A stretch of 64,000 nucleotides of DNA from Larkinella sp. C7 (GCF_006149005.1 NZ_VBSL01000015.1:101701-165700); one strand, 5' to 3'; counted from the stretch's first letter, positions 38,765 through 47,073 are shown. The notes: generated by a model not told the origin, from the letters alone. Program-made: numbers and translations.

Positions 38765-39733
38765 CTAATTTTTAACACCCTTGCCCGTCTTTTTCACCGT
38801 CGACCAGGCGGTTTTTCTCAGGTGAGCGGCAAAATCGGCGGGAACCGTTTCGGGAACGAATTTCAGGTCGACGGGTGATTCATGGAACAGAAAACCGTAC
38901 CAGACCAGCGACCCCAAATAACACCCGGCGGTACTGGCGTGGTGCGAATCAAAACCCAGTTTGTTGTCTTTCCAGCTATATCCCACGTGCAAAGAATGGT
39001 CCTGATTCGGCAAATTGGGTGCTTGCGGTTTGGCAAAATCATACTGGGCATCTTTCCGGTACGCCCAGTTGGGGTCTGAACTGATCCGCCAGAACGCATC
39101 ACCAACCGGAATGACGGACGCGCCCAGTTCGCGGGCGATGGTGTGATAAGCCGCCCGTGATTTCGCCCACATTTCCTTTTCGCTCTGTGCCAGTTTTCCG
39201 GCGGCAATCTGCCCGAAACCGTCGGCATCGGAGCGATACGCCCAGGTTTGATGAAACACAATTTTGGCCGAAGGTTGCAGCTTTCGAATGTAGTCGACCA
39301 GCTTCTTCGCGTAAGGCTGGAAGGTGTCCACGTCGCCCGACAGCATGGAATATTGTTGCAGCGTCACCACGTCCCAGACGCCCTCCGCCAGCAGCATTTT
39401 CAGTGACTTGCCATTGTAGGCTTTTCCCTTCGGATCGTTTGGATCGGCCTCGGCGGCTTCCGCAATTTCCCAATGTCGTTGCAGCGAACAACCGCCTAAC
39501 TCGGCCCGGCCCAGGGTTAACGCATGGCCGCCTTCTTCGCTCAGTTCCCGCAGGTATTTGGCCGCATTGCCCGAAAAACTGTTCCCGATGATGAACAGAT
39601 GGAGCGGTTTTCCATTCTTTTTTGCGTCGGAAAACGCCGGAGCGCCGGTTTGGGAAACCGCGATCCGACTAACGAAAAGCAGCAGAAAGAATACGAAGGC
39701 ACGAACCCGGAATACGGCGGTATTGACAAGCAT
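38765..39733 (-). CDS. DUF4886 domain (SGNH hydrolase-like) secreted protein
   Basis: The mature protein follows a signal peptide from ATG 39733 (MLVNTAVFRVRAFVFFLLLF, cleaved after AVSQ). The first block FIIGNSFSGN fits the DUF4886/SGNH hydrolase pattern GxS, and a later block has WDVVTLQQYS and HQTWAYRSD. The C-terminal DSHHAS segment could supply the Asp-His pair. DUF4886 proteins are predicted esterases or carbohydrate deacetylases in Bacteroidota. The longer frame from 39847 lacks a good N-terminus and is rejected. Confidence 0.82.
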   Translation of the reverse strand: MLVNTAVFRVRAFVFFLLLFVSRIAVSQTGAPAFSDAKKNGKPLHLFIIGNSFSGNAAKYLRELSEEGGHALTLGRAELGGCSLQRHWEIAEAAEADPNDPKGKAYNGKSLKMLLAEGVWDVVTLQQYSMLSGDVDTFQPYAKKLVDYIRKLQPSAKIVFHQTWAYRSDADGFGQIAAGKLAQSEKEMWAKSRAAYHTIARELGASVIPVGDAFWRISSDPNWAYRKDAQYDFAKPQAPNLPNQDHSLHVGYSWKDNKLGFDSHHASTAGCYLGSLVWYGFLFHESPVDLKFVPETVPADFAAHLRKTAWSTVKKTGKGVKN

Positions 39734-39852
39734 AACTGGCGGATTAAATAACCAAAAGCAAAGGTTCCGGTTCGCTTTACTCTTTTTGCCGCCATTTAGT
39801 GCCATGAAAGCCCGCAATCGGGCCAGCAAAGGCATTTTAAGAACCATAATCC

Positions 39853-40215
39853 TTATTTTCCGGGGAATAAATACTTGGTGACGATCACAAAAAATGCGGT
39901 CACGTTAACCGTTGTAGAACCGATCAAGGCGATGGTGACGGCCTGTGGAATATCCAGATAATGAAGCCCTTCGGCGATGATGATCCCCAGAATCACAACC
40001 AGCCAGAAAACCACCATCCAGAAAATCCATTGGGCGAATTTCTTCCGTTCCTGAATGTCCTGCGCCAGCCCTACCAGACGCGTCCGGCGTTCTTCCTTGT
40101 CATATTGCTCGAACTCGTTTTGGGAAAGTCCGCTGTTGAGTGGGTTGGTCGACGACGATTCGATCAGTTTCCGGAAGTTCTCTTTCGCCTTTTCGCTGCC
40201 TTCATTCTCCGACAT
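39853..40215 (-). CDS. two-helix membrane protein paired with the Panacea gene (candidate toxin)
   Basis: This 120-residue protein has a charged, Ser/Asn/Glu-rich N-terminal half of about 60 residues and two hydrophobic helices (FAQWIFWMVVFWLVVILGII and AVTIALIGSTTVNVTAFFVIV), ending KYLFPGK. Its start overlaps the Panacea gene by 14 bases. Small membrane proteins next to Panacea antitoxins are known as one class of PanT toxins that act on the membrane. I infer that role here from position and form; no experiment or family name supports it directly. Confidence 0.62.
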   Translation of the reverse strand: MSENEGSEKAKENFRKLIESSSTNPLNSGLSQNEFEQYDKEERRTRLVGLAQDIQERKKFAQWIFWMVVFWLVVILGIIIAEGLHYLDIPQAVTIALIGSTTVNVTAFFVIVTKYLFPGK

Positions 40216-40678
40216 CGCGTCTGATAATTTCGGTGAAATAGTCTTTAATCAAGTCGTTATCGATGGGTTCCTGCTCCAGTGTGCCATCCCCGCTGCGACT
40301 AACCGACTGATACCAGGGTGATCCTTCGACGTGGGTCCAGTTGGAAAGCTGAATGGCGTTGTAATCTTTGGCAATGTCCCAGGCAAAATTGATGGAATCC
40401 TGCGCCTGCGGATCCAGTTCTTCGTCCCAGTCGCTGGTCGGAATCGGGGTTGTAATCGGGTTATTCCCAAACCGTTTGAAGCGGGTGTAGACGTCGGGAA
40501 TCACAGGGCCATACGACCACGCCTGTACTTTTTCGGCAATCAGCGGTTTTTCGTGCCGGGCTAGGTGCAGCCCGTGCGCCATATAAATGAGCTTCTGCAG
40601 CTTCATCGGCGTCAGGGGACGGCCTTCGGCAACGCCCTTGTTTATAAACTGTCTGGCAATTAGCAATGCCGGGTACAT
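40202..40678 (-). CDS. Panacea (DUF4065/SocA-like) domain protein, candidate antitoxin
   Basis: This 158-residue protein has the Panacea signature near residues 13-72: LTPMKLQKLIYMAHGLHLA, then KPLIAEKVQAWSYGPVIPDV. Panacea domains are hyperpromiscuous antitoxins found beside many unrelated toxins, and SocA is the founding Caulobacter member. The upstream position and 14-base overlap with a small membrane protein fit a type II pair. A possible -7 box on the minus strand (TATCTTTA, 40769-40762) would lie 84 bases upstream. A rival reading is an unrelated phage-derived GepA-like protein. Confidence 0.85.
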   Translation of the reverse strand: MYPALLIARQFINKGVAEGRPLTPMKLQKLIYMAHGLHLARHEKPLIAEKVQAWSYGPVIPDVYTRFKRFGNNPITTPIPTSDWDEELDPQAQDSINFAWDIAKDYNAIQLSNWTHVEGSPWYQSVSRSGDGTLEQEPIDNDLIKDYFTEIIRRDVGE

Positions 40679-40809
40679 AGATTCGTATTTATTGTTTACC
40701 TGGTAACCGGGTGCCGTTCATTTAATCGGCAAAGCAATCCTCATCTCCTGAAAATCAATTAGTAAAGATACAACGAAGCGGGTTAATTTCCATCCTTTTT
40801 TGGGGTGAA

Positions 40810-42027
40810 TCAGTGTGGTTCGTCGTGCTCCAGAATCACTTTTGCCGCCGACTTCCGCCCGCCTTTCATCTGCCGGGTCAGCGTATACGCACGACTCAGA
40901 TAGGTTACAATATCGGTGCCATCGTCGCTCGGAAAATTCCCGCGCGAATGGTGCAGCGCATTGACAAACAGAACCGCCGTTACCTGATTGGGAAATGTCA
41001 TCCAAACCGTGCGGACGCCCTGGTATTGAGCCAGTTTCAGATACCACCATCCATCATGGTACTGGATGGACCCGCCCGGAATCGTACCGGCATAAGTTCC
41101 CAGCCGCTGCGTCAGCAGGGTGTCTTTCCAGGCGGTGGTCAGCACGCTCTGGTCGGTAGTGGACAGAACCGTGGCAAACAATTTACCGGCTTCGGTGGGT
41201 GTCATATACCAGCCATACGCCCCGACGGTGTTGGTAAAATTTCCGGGGTTCCAGCCCGTTATGCCCGTCTTCAAATAGGAATACGTGTAAGTGGGGTCAC
41301 CGGGCGGATGGTTGGCCAGGATGTTGGTGAGACCGACCTTCTCGAACACATTTTTCTGGACATAGTCGATGTACCGTTGCTGCGTTTGCGGATCGTCGAT
41401 GCTGTCGTCGCCGGTAAACGAATAGCCTAAAATGCCCGGAATCAGAACCCGAAACAAACCGAAATTAGCGTTCTGGTAACAATAATTCCCCCGGTTGGCG
41501 GTTTTGACGCCCTGCTGCACGAGTTGTTTGAACCCGAACCAGATGTTTTCGGAAAAAGCCCCATTGACGCAATTGTTGCCCAACCCAATAATGCCACTGC
41601 GGTGCGTCATCAAATCCCGAAACGTAATCTGATCGATATTCTCGCCTTTCGGCCAGGACGGCGGCAGGTAGGGGGCAATTTTATCGGTGGTTTTCAGGCC
41701 TTTCTCTGCGGCCAGGTGCAGAAAAGCCATTGCCGTGATGGTTTTGCTCATGCTGGCCATGTGCGTTTTGGTATCCAGCGTAAAAGCTTTCTCCCCTTCC
41801 GATTCCGTCGTTCGGGACTTCAAACCGCCACGGCCCGACGCCCGCACGTCACCTTTTTCCAGAATCACAAAACCGTAGCCGATCTGTTTGGTTTTCAGCG
41901 AGTCATCGAGGGCTTTTGCAAACGTGTCGAACCAGGTCAGGGGTTTGTCCGGCGTAACGTCCTGATCGCCTTTCCGACAGCCCGCTACCAGCAAGCCCAG
42001 CAGCACTAACCAACAGAAGCCTTTCAT
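40810..42027 (-). CDS. beta-lactamase family serine hydrolase lipoprotein
   Basis: This class C-type serine hydrolase (405 aa from ATG 42027, MKGFCWLVLLGLLVAGC) has a lipobox LVAGC. The catalytic tetrad SxxK is present as SMSK (S92, K95 in this numbering) and the YxN element as YQN in NYCYQNANFG. Such proteins include esterases and peptidases acting on cell-wall or D-amino-acid substrates; resistance to beta-lactams is not implied. The ATG at 42039 is an equally plausible start. The gene stands alone. Confidence 0.85.
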   Translation of the reverse strand: MKGFCWLVLLGLLVAGCRKGDQDVTPDKPLTWFDTFAKALDDSLKTKQIGYGFVILEKGDVRASGRGGLKSRTTESEGEKAFTLDTKTHMASMSKTITAMAFLHLAAEKGLKTTDKIAPYLPPSWPKGENIDQITFRDLMTHRSGIIGLGNNCVNGAFSENIWFGFKQLVQQGVKTANRGNYCYQNANFGLFRVLIPGILGYSFTGDDSIDDPQTQQRYIDYVQKNVFEKVGLTNILANHPPGDPTYTYSYLKTGITGWNPGNFTNTVGAYGWYMTPTEAGKLFATVLSTTDQSVLTTAWKDTLLTQRLGTYAGTIPGGSIQYHDGWWYLKLAQYQGVRTVWMTFPNQVTAVLFVNALHHSRGNFPSDDGTDIVTYLSRAYTLTRQMKGGRKSAAKVILEHDEPH

Positions 42028-42132
42028 ACCATGTGTCATTCCGGTTCGTAGTAAAAACGATTGTTGAGCAAATCCGGTGTCAAAAATAACAGCATTGCGC
42101 AAACACTTCATTTTCAGAACGGGGTTTCGTGC

Positions 42133-42140
42133 TATCTTTG
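42133..42140 (+). promoter_or_regulatory. -7 box of coaX
   Basis: TATCTTTG is a full TAnnTTTG match 28 bases before the coaX ATG. No -33 TTG is found at 19-21 bases. Confidence 0.5.
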
Positions 42141-42168
42141 CAAATTCTACTGAAATACCATACCCTCT

Positions 42169-42987
42169 ATGTTCCTCGCCGTCGACGCAGGCAATTCCGA
42201 TACCGTTTTTGGTTTATACGATCAGCAGCAATGGCGACACGTCTGGCGGACGCGTTCGTTGCTCGAAGAACCCATGGCTTTTCACCTCAGTGACCGACCA
42301 TTTGGCGATACGGATGCCGTTCCGGCTGAGCGCGACCGGTATGAGCGACTGCTGCGTTTGTGGTTTCTGGAAGCCAATATTCCCCTCAGTGCGATTCAGT
42401 CGATTGTCATAAGCAGCGTGGTGCCGGAACTTACCCCAACGCTGAAAACCACGCTTGCCCGGCTTTTTGGTCTGGAACCGGTCGTGGTCGGCCCGGCGAT
42501 CTACCACGCCTTGCCACTCCAGATTCTGCGGCCCTACGCCATCGGAACCGATCTGGTAGCCAACGCGCTGGCGGCTCATATTCGTTACAAAGAGAATTGT
42601 GTCGTCGTCGATTTCGGAACGGCGCTAACCTTCACGACGGTTTCGGCGGCTGGTCAAATGCTCGGCGTCGCCATTGCACCGGGGCTAAAAACCGCCGTAC
42701 GTTCGCTGTTTTCCACCACGGCGCAGTTGCCCGAAGTACCGCTGGTGATGCCCGAATCGGCGCTGGGCACCAGCACCGCCCATGCCATTCAGGCGGGTGT
42801 GGTCCTGGGCTACGAAGGCCTGGTCCGGTCGCTCCTCAACCGCATCCGGGCCGAATTGAACGGCAATTGCATCGCCATCGCCACGGGTGGCATGGCGACC
42901 GCTATCCCAACTTTAGAAGCTGATTTTGCGGCTATTGTTCCGAATTTAACCCTGGACGGCATTCGGGAAGTGGGTTTGCGGGTTTAA
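42169..42987 (+). CDS. coaX: type III pantothenate kinase
   Basis: CoaX phosphorylates pantothenate, the first step of coenzyme A synthesis. The 272-residue protein shows the ASKHA-fold phosphate loop AVDAGNSDTVFG at the N-terminus, the PYAIGTDLVANALAAH block and the VVDFGTALTFTTVSAAGQML block, with GLKTAVRSLFSTTAQLP and an EGLVRSL segment. The motifs are those of the type III enzyme, which is insensitive to feedback. The 3' end overlaps the convergent ribbon-helix-helix gene by four bases. Confidence 0.94.
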   Translation: MFLAVDAGNSDTVFGLYDQQQWRHVWRTRSLLEEPMAFHLSDRPFGDTDAVPAERDRYERLLRLWFLEANIPLSAIQSIVISSVVPELTPTLKTTLARLFGLEPVVVGPAIYHALPLQILRPYAIGTDLVANALAAHIRYKENCVVVDFGTALTFTTVSAAGQMLGVAIAPGLKTAVRSLFSTTAQLPEVPLVMPESALGTSTAHAIQAGVVLGYEGLVRSLLNRIRAELNGNCIAIATGGMATAIPTLEADFAAIVPNLTLDGIREVGLRV

Positions 42988-43175
42988 CCCACCTCCGGAT
43001 CGGCGTCGGGATTGGGATCGGAATGCGAGCTTTTTTTTCGTTTTTTCAACGCTTCATTGAGGATATACTCGATCTGTCCGTTCACACTGCGAAACTCTTC
43101 CTGCGCCCAGCGCTCGAGTTCTTTCAGCGTTTCGGGATTGATCCGCAACACAAATGCTTTTTTCTCCGCAGCCAT
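42984..43175 (-). CDS. Arc-like ribbon-helix-helix protein
   Basis: This 63-residue protein resembles the Arc/MetJ ribbon-helix-helix family: KKAFVLRINPETLKELERWA gives the strand and first helix, EEFRSVNGQIEYILNEAL the second, followed by a basic then acidic tail. It lies on the minus strand after the SPFH gene, separated by an inverted repeat, and Arc-like proteins next to SPFH proteins recur in Bacteroidota. It may sense or regulate that gene. The 4-base overlap with coaX is convergent. Confidence 0.85.
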   Translation of the reverse strand: MAAEKKAFVLRINPETLKELERWAQEEFRSVNGQIEYILNEALKKRKKSSHSDPNPDADPEVG

Positions 43176-43181
43176 TCTTTA

Positions 43182-43269
43182 GTGATGAATTAAGAGTTAA
43201 GAGTTAAGAGTTGGCTGACGCAAGCAGAAAACAAGTGCATCAGCCAACTCTTAACTCTTAACTCATCAC
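43182..43269. repeat. heptad-built inverted repeat with arms one unit apart
   Basis: The left arm (43182-43221, 40 bases) has GTGATGA, then three units of the xTTAAGA type, then GTTGGCTGACGC. The right arm (43237-43269, 33 bases) has the same layout with only two such units and GTTGGCTGATGC in reverse complement. The arms therefore differ by exactly seven bases. It lies between the SPFH and ribbon-helix-helix genes. Confidence 0.9.
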
Positions 43270-43271
43270 TC

Positions 43272-44123
43272 TTAATTGTAAAGGGTTCCGGCATTGACAA
43301 CGGGGCTGACGGATTTTTCTCCGCACAAAACAACCAGTAAGTTGCTGACCATGGCGGCTTTCCGCTCCTCATCCAGGTGCACCACCCCTTTTTCGGCGAG
43401 TCGCGCCAGGGCCATTTCAACCATTCCGACGGCTCCTTCCACGATCTGCTTCCGGGCCGACACGACCGCCGTGGCCTGCTGGCGTTGCAACATCGCTCCG
43501 GCAATTTCGGGTGCATAGGCCAGGTGGCTAATCCGGGCTTCGAGCACATCGACCCCGGCCCGTTCCAGCCGTTCGTTCAGTTCCCGTTCCAGCAGGATGT
43601 TGATCTGGCCGGTGCTGTCGCGGAGCGTAACCGGAGCATCTTCGTCTTCCATACTATCATACGAACAGGTACTTGCCAGGTGCCGGACAGCCGCTTCCGA
43701 CTGAATCTGCACAAACAGCGTGTAATCGTCTACCTCAAACAAGGCTTTGGCGCTGTCGGCCACCTGCCACACGACAACCGCGGCAATTTCGATGGGATTT
43801 CCCATTTTATCGTTCACTTTCAGCGTTTGGCCGTTCAGGTTGCGGGCGCGCAGGCTGATTTTTTTCTTGCTGTACAGCGGATTGACCCACCGAAGGCCGG
43901 TTTGCTTCATCGTTCCGGTATAATCACCAAAAAACGTGGTGACAACGGCTTCTTTCGGATTGATCACGGCGAGTCCGCTCATCAGAACCATGGAAACAAA
44001 GAAGGAAAGACCACCAAGCCAAAACGCGCGTAAAAAAAATCCGTAGGCCGAAACACCGAGTAAAATCAGGGCTATGAGCAACAGAACATAGCCGGAAAGG
44101 GAAGTAAGGTTCTTTTCATTCAT
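43272..44123 (-). CDS. SPFH domain membrane protein
   Basis: This 283-residue protein starts at ATG 44123 ([20 protein letters not shown]) with two membrane helices in the first 60 residues, then an SPFH domain ([53 protein letters not shown]) and a C-terminal helical part ([20 protein letters not shown]) typical of the family. It differs clearly from the SPFH protein at 37522, which has one helix. It probably forms an oligomeric membrane scaffold. The ribbon-helix-helix gene follows, beyond a strong inverted repeat. Confidence 0.9.
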   Translation of the reverse strand: MNEKNLTSLSGYVLLLIALILLGVSAYGFFLRAFWLGGLSFFVSMVLMSGLAVINPKEAVVTTFFGDYTGTMKQTGLRWVNPLYSKKKISLRARNLNGQTLKVNDKMGNPIEIAAVVVWQVADSAKALFEVDDYTLFVQIQSEAAVRHLASTCSYDSMEDEDAPVTLRDSTGQINILLERELNERLERAGVDVLEARISHLAYAPEIAGAMLQRQQATAVVSARKQIVEGAVGMVEMALARLAEKGVVHLDEERKAAMVSNLLVVLCGEKSVSPVVNAGTLYN

Positions 44124-44151
44124 GGCAGTTTGTGATAGTATTTTGATATCA

Positions 44152-44183
44152 CAATAGTAGCAATTATTTTGATTCCCAGCCAA
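44152..44183 (-). promoter_or_regulatory. promoter of the SPFH gene
   Basis: On the minus strand, TTG (44183-44181), a 21-base spacer and TACTATTG (44159-44152) lie 29 bases before the start. The -7 box has one mismatch to TAnnTTTG. Confidence 0.5.
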
Positions 44184-44288
44184 CGGATTTCGGATGTGCG
44201 GTGAATTTTTACGGGGAATGCGTTCTGAAGTCGGATAAAGTAATCCGTTCGAATCGGTTCAATCCGCTGAATCCGTGTTCCAATCCCC

Positions 44289-44296
44289 TATATTTG
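44289..44296 (+). promoter_or_regulatory. -7 box of lysS
   Basis: TATATTTG is a full TAnnTTTG match 20 bases before the lysS ATG. The region that should hold -33 contains instead a repetitive AATCCG stretch. Confidence 0.5.
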
Positions 44297-44316
44297 CAAA
44301 TCTTTTTTATTTCAAG

Positions 44317-46047
44317 ATGATACTGAGCGAACAGGAGATAAACCGGCGCAACAAGCGCGAGGAACTGATGCGGATGGGCATTGACCCGTATCCTGCCGAA
44401 TTATTCGAAGTCAACGTCACGGCGGCCGACATCCATAAAAACTACGAACGCAACAAAACCGACTATAAAAGCATTGCCATTGCCGGCCGATTGATGGGTT
44501 TCCGCATCATGGGTTCGGCTTCCTTCGCGGAGTTGCAGGACGCCACGGGCCGGATTCAATTGTATTTCCGGCGCGACGACCTTTGCCCCGACGACGACAA
44601 AACGCTCTACAATACGGTTTTCAAGAAATTGCTGGACATTGGTGACATCATCGGCGTGCAAGGGTATGTATTTACGACCCAAACCGGTGAAATCTCCATC
44701 CACGTAACGGCGTTCAAACTGCTGACCAAATCGCTGCGGCCCTTGCCGGTAGTGAAGGAGGTGGTTGACGAACAGGGCAATAAGCAGACGTATGACGCCT
44801 TCTCGGACCCGGAGCAACGCTACCGGCAGCGGTACGTCGATCTGATTGTGAACCCCGAAGTTCGGAATGCCTTCGTTCAGCGGACGCAACTGGTCAATTC
44901 GATCCGGACGTTTCTGAGCAACCACGGTTATCTGGAAGTGGAAACCCCGATTCTGCAACCGATTCACGGTGGCGCAGCGGCCCGGCCCTTCCGGACGCAC
45001 CACAATACGCTCGACATGACGCTCTATTTGCGGATTGCCAACGAGCTGTATCTGAAGCGGTTGATCGTGGGTGGATACGACGGCGTGTTCGAGTTTGCGA
45101 AAGATTTCCGCAACGAAGGCATGAGCCGGTTTCACAATCCGGAGTTTACGCAGGTCGAGTTGTATGTCGCCTACAAAGACTACAACTGGATGATGGATCT
45201 GATCGAAGAGATGGTCGAGAAGATTGCGCTGGACCTCCACGGAAAAACCGAGTTGCCGGTGGGCGACAAACTCATCAATTTCCAGCGCCCCTGGAAGCGG
45301 TTCACCATGTTCGAAGCCATTCAGGAATACACCGGCGTCGATGTATCGGCGATGGGCGAAGACGAACTGCGGGCTGTGGCCGAAGGCCGGGGCATCAAAA
45401 CCGATAGCACGATGGGCAAATCGAAGCTCATCGACGAACTGTTCGGTGAGGCCGTGGAGGGCAATCTGATTCAACCGACGTTCATCACGGATTACCCGGT
45501 CGAAATGTCGCCCCTGACTAAAAAACACCGGAGCAAACCGGGTCTGGTGGAGCGGTTTGAAGCCATTTGCAACGGAAAAGAAATTGCCAACGCCTATTCG
45601 GAGCTGAACGATCCGCTCGACCAGCGCGCCCGGTTTGAGGAACAACTCGAACTGGCGAAACGCGGTGATGAGGAAGCGATGGCCATGGACGAGGATTTTC
45701 TGCGCGCGCTCGAATACGGCATGCCCCCCACGGCGGGCGTCGGTTTGGGCATTGACCGGCTGGCGATGATCATGACCAACCAGCCGTCGATTCAGGATGT
45801 GCTGTTTTTCCCGCAAATGCGTCCTGAGAAGAAAATTGAGCTGTCGACCGATGCCGATTACGAACAGTTGGGCATTCCGGCGGGCTGGATTCCGGCCTTG
45901 CAGAAGATGGGTTTTCAGCACGTCAGCCAGCTGAACGGTGCCAATGCCAACAAGATTTTCAACGATCTGGGCGGGATGCGGAAGAAACTGAAACTGGATG
46001 TGACGATGCCGACGCTGGATCAGGTGAAAAGCTGGACGGGCCAATGA
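44317..46047 (+). CDS. lysS: lysine--tRNA ligase (class II)
   Basis: LysRS charges tRNA-Lys. The 576-residue protein has an N-terminal OB-fold domain (SIAIAGRLMGFRIMGSASFA, then LQDATGRIQLYFRRD). The class II core follows, with motif 1 around NPEVRNAFVQRTQLVNSIR, motif 2 as FEFAKDFRNEGMSRFHNPEF, and motif 3 as GVGLGIDRLAMIM. A C-terminal extension of about 70 residues resembles a helix-hairpin-helix (IPALQKMGFQHVSQL), common in Bacteroidota LysRS. ATG 44317 (MILSEQEINRRN) is preferred because the -7 box lies between it and the alternative upstream start. Confidence 0.96.
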   Translation: MILSEQEINRRNKREELMRMGIDPYPAELFEVNVTAADIHKNYERNKTDYKSIAIAGRLMGFRIMGSASFAELQDATGRIQLYFRRDDLCPDDDKTLYNTVFKKLLDIGDIIGVQGYVFTTQTGEISIHVTAFKLLTKSLRPLPVVKEVVDEQGNKQTYDAFSDPEQRYRQRYVDLIVNPEVRNAFVQRTQLVNSIRTFLSNHGYLEVETPILQPIHGGAAARPFRTHHNTLDMTLYLRIANELYLKRLIVGGYDGVFEFAKDFRNEGMSRFHNPEFTQVELYVAYKDYNWMMDLIEEMVEKIALDLHGKTELPVGDKLINFQRPWKRFTMFEAIQEYTGVDVSAMGEDELRAVAEGRGIKTDSTMGKSKLIDELFGEAVEGNLIQPTFITDYPVEMSPLTKKHRSKPGLVERFEAICNGKEIANAYSELNDPLDQRARFEEQLELAKRGDEEAMAMDEDFLRALEYGMPPTAGVGLGIDRLAMIMTNQPSIQDVLFFPQMRPEKKIELSTDADYEQLGIPAGWIPALQKMGFQHVSQLNGANANKIFNDLGGMRKKLKLDVTMPTLDQVKSWTGQ

Positions 46048-46060
46048 TTCAAAACCGCCG

Positions 46061-46522
46061 ATGATCGATTCCGCCCCCCTCAAACAAACGCTTTTTGACC
46101 ATTGCCGCCAGTACGTAGAGCAGCGCATCGAAACGGCCAAAACCGCGATGGAAGCCGCACAGTCGGCGGCCAACGAGGAGTCGAAAAGCAGTGCGGGCGA
46201 TAAATACGAAACCGGTCGGGCGATGGCGCAGATCGAGCGCGACCACCACGCCCAGCAACTGGCCGAAGCCCGGAAGCTGGAGCAGGAACTGGCCCGCATC
46301 GACGCGGGCAAAATCCATTCCGCCGTTCAGCCGGGGAGTCTGGTGCTGACGAGTCAGGGGAATTATTTCATCGCCATCAGCGCCGGAAAAATTACCGTGG
46401 ACCGAACCGATTACTTCGCGGTTTCGGCCGCTTCGCCCATTGGCGTCCGACTGAATCACGCAAAAGCCGGTGACGAAGTGGTTTTCAACAGCAAGCTGAT
46501 CCGAATTCTGGCAGTAAGATGA
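46061..46522 (+). CDS. GreA/GreB-like C-terminal domain protein
   Basis: This 153-residue protein has an N-terminal coiled-coil (AKTAMEAAQSAANEE, then HHAQQLAEARKLEQEL) and a C-terminal beta domain with the GreA-family ending (SPIGVRLNHAKAGDEVVF). It is shorter than GreA and its coiled coil lacks clear acidic tip residues, so it may bind RNA polymerase without stimulating cleavage. Databases often label such proteins 3-oxoacyl-ACP synthase, which the sequence does not support. It begins 13 bases after lysS and is likely co-transcribed. Confidence 0.72.
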   Translation: MIDSAPLKQTLFDHCRQYVEQRIETAKTAMEAAQSAANEESKSSAGDKYETGRAMAQIERDHHAQQLAEARKLEQELARIDAGKIHSAVQPGSLVLTSQGNYFIAISAGKITVDRTDYFAVSAASPIGVRLNHAKAGDEVVFNSKLIRILAVR

Positions 46523-46601
46523 AAGAACATAGAGAAGCGAATAGAGAGAGGGGATGGGTAACGATTTTAGTCTTTCCTCTCTTGTCTAGGCGCTTTCATC
46601 T
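46517..46601. repeat. heptad-type inverted repeat after the Gre-like gene
   Basis: The left arm (46517-46551) reads in sevens as AGATGAA, AGAACAT, AGAGAAG, CGAATAG, AGAGAGG. The right arm (46576-46601) is shorter and, reversed, starts AGATGAAAG and ends AGAGG. The outer 9 bases and inner 5 bases pair exactly. The unit composition is close to that of the repeat at 51158. Confidence 0.7.
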
Positions 46602-46614
46602 CCCCTTAAACAAC

Positions 46615-46644
46615 AAAAACCCCGGTCATCCGATCGGGGTTTTT
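46615..46644. terminator. bidirectional terminator (Gre-like gene / csp)
   Basis: AAAAACCCCG (46615-46624) pairs with CGGGGTTTTT (46635-46644). The T-run on each strand allows termination of both convergent genes. Confidence 0.9.
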
Positions 46645-46666
46645 ATGTTTGTAAAGGAGTGGTTTT

Positions 46667-46873
46667 TCAATAGGCTCCTTCAATTTTTTTAACTTTCACA
46701 GCATTAAGGCCCTTTTTCCCTTCGATTACTTCGAAAGAGACCCGGTCTGTTTCCCGAATAGTGGTACCATTCAGGCCAGTAATGTGTACGAAAATGTCAC
46801 GGTTCGTATCATCTTCGACGATGAACCCGTAGCCTTTGCTCTCGTTGAAAAATTTGACAACACCTGTTTGCAT
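46667..46873 (-). CDS. cold-shock family nucleic-acid-binding protein
   Basis: This 68-residue CspA-type OB-fold protein has RNP1 as SKGYGFIVE and RNP2 as RDIFVHITGL. It binds single-stranded RNA or DNA as a chaperone. It has a long 5' leader region, compatible with the cold-shock leaders known in other bacteria, although no consensus cold-box can be assigned here. It is convergent with the Gre-like gene across a shared terminator. Confidence 0.95.
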   Translation of the reverse strand: MQTGVVKFFNESKGYGFIVEDDTNRDIFVHITGLNGTTIRETDRVSFEVIEGKKGLNAVKVKKIEGAY

Positions 46874-47056
46874 AAAACTTAAAAAATTAAAAATAAAACA
46901 TTACTGACTGGAGTATTCTTAACAAAAGTCTTCAAACAGGTTCCAGGTTAACACACGAAATGGGCGATACGGATGGAACACACCGTCTATGCATTGACTT
47001 TGTTGAATAGCAAAAAAAACGTAACTTTTATAAGACAACGCCTTAGTAAACACAAA

Positions 47057-47073
47057 GTAACAAAATTTGTTAC
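47057..47073. promoter_or_regulatory. 17-base palindrome GTAACAAA-A-TTTGTTAC
   Basis: GTAACAAA and TTTGTTAC flank a single A. It sits in the middle of the csp/pspC divergent region and is suited to bind a dimeric regulator; no regulator is assigned. Confidence 0.5.

Noticed and set aside
39734..39847. Upstream extension of the DUF4886 gene to 39847
   Set aside because: The extra 38 residues precede a clear signal peptide that starts at 39733.
44401..46311. A 636-codon minus-strand open frame opposite lysS
   Set aside because: It is the antisense shadow of a well-supported lysS gene. Its translation shows low-complexity Val/Phe/His/Arg content, no domain and no promoter.
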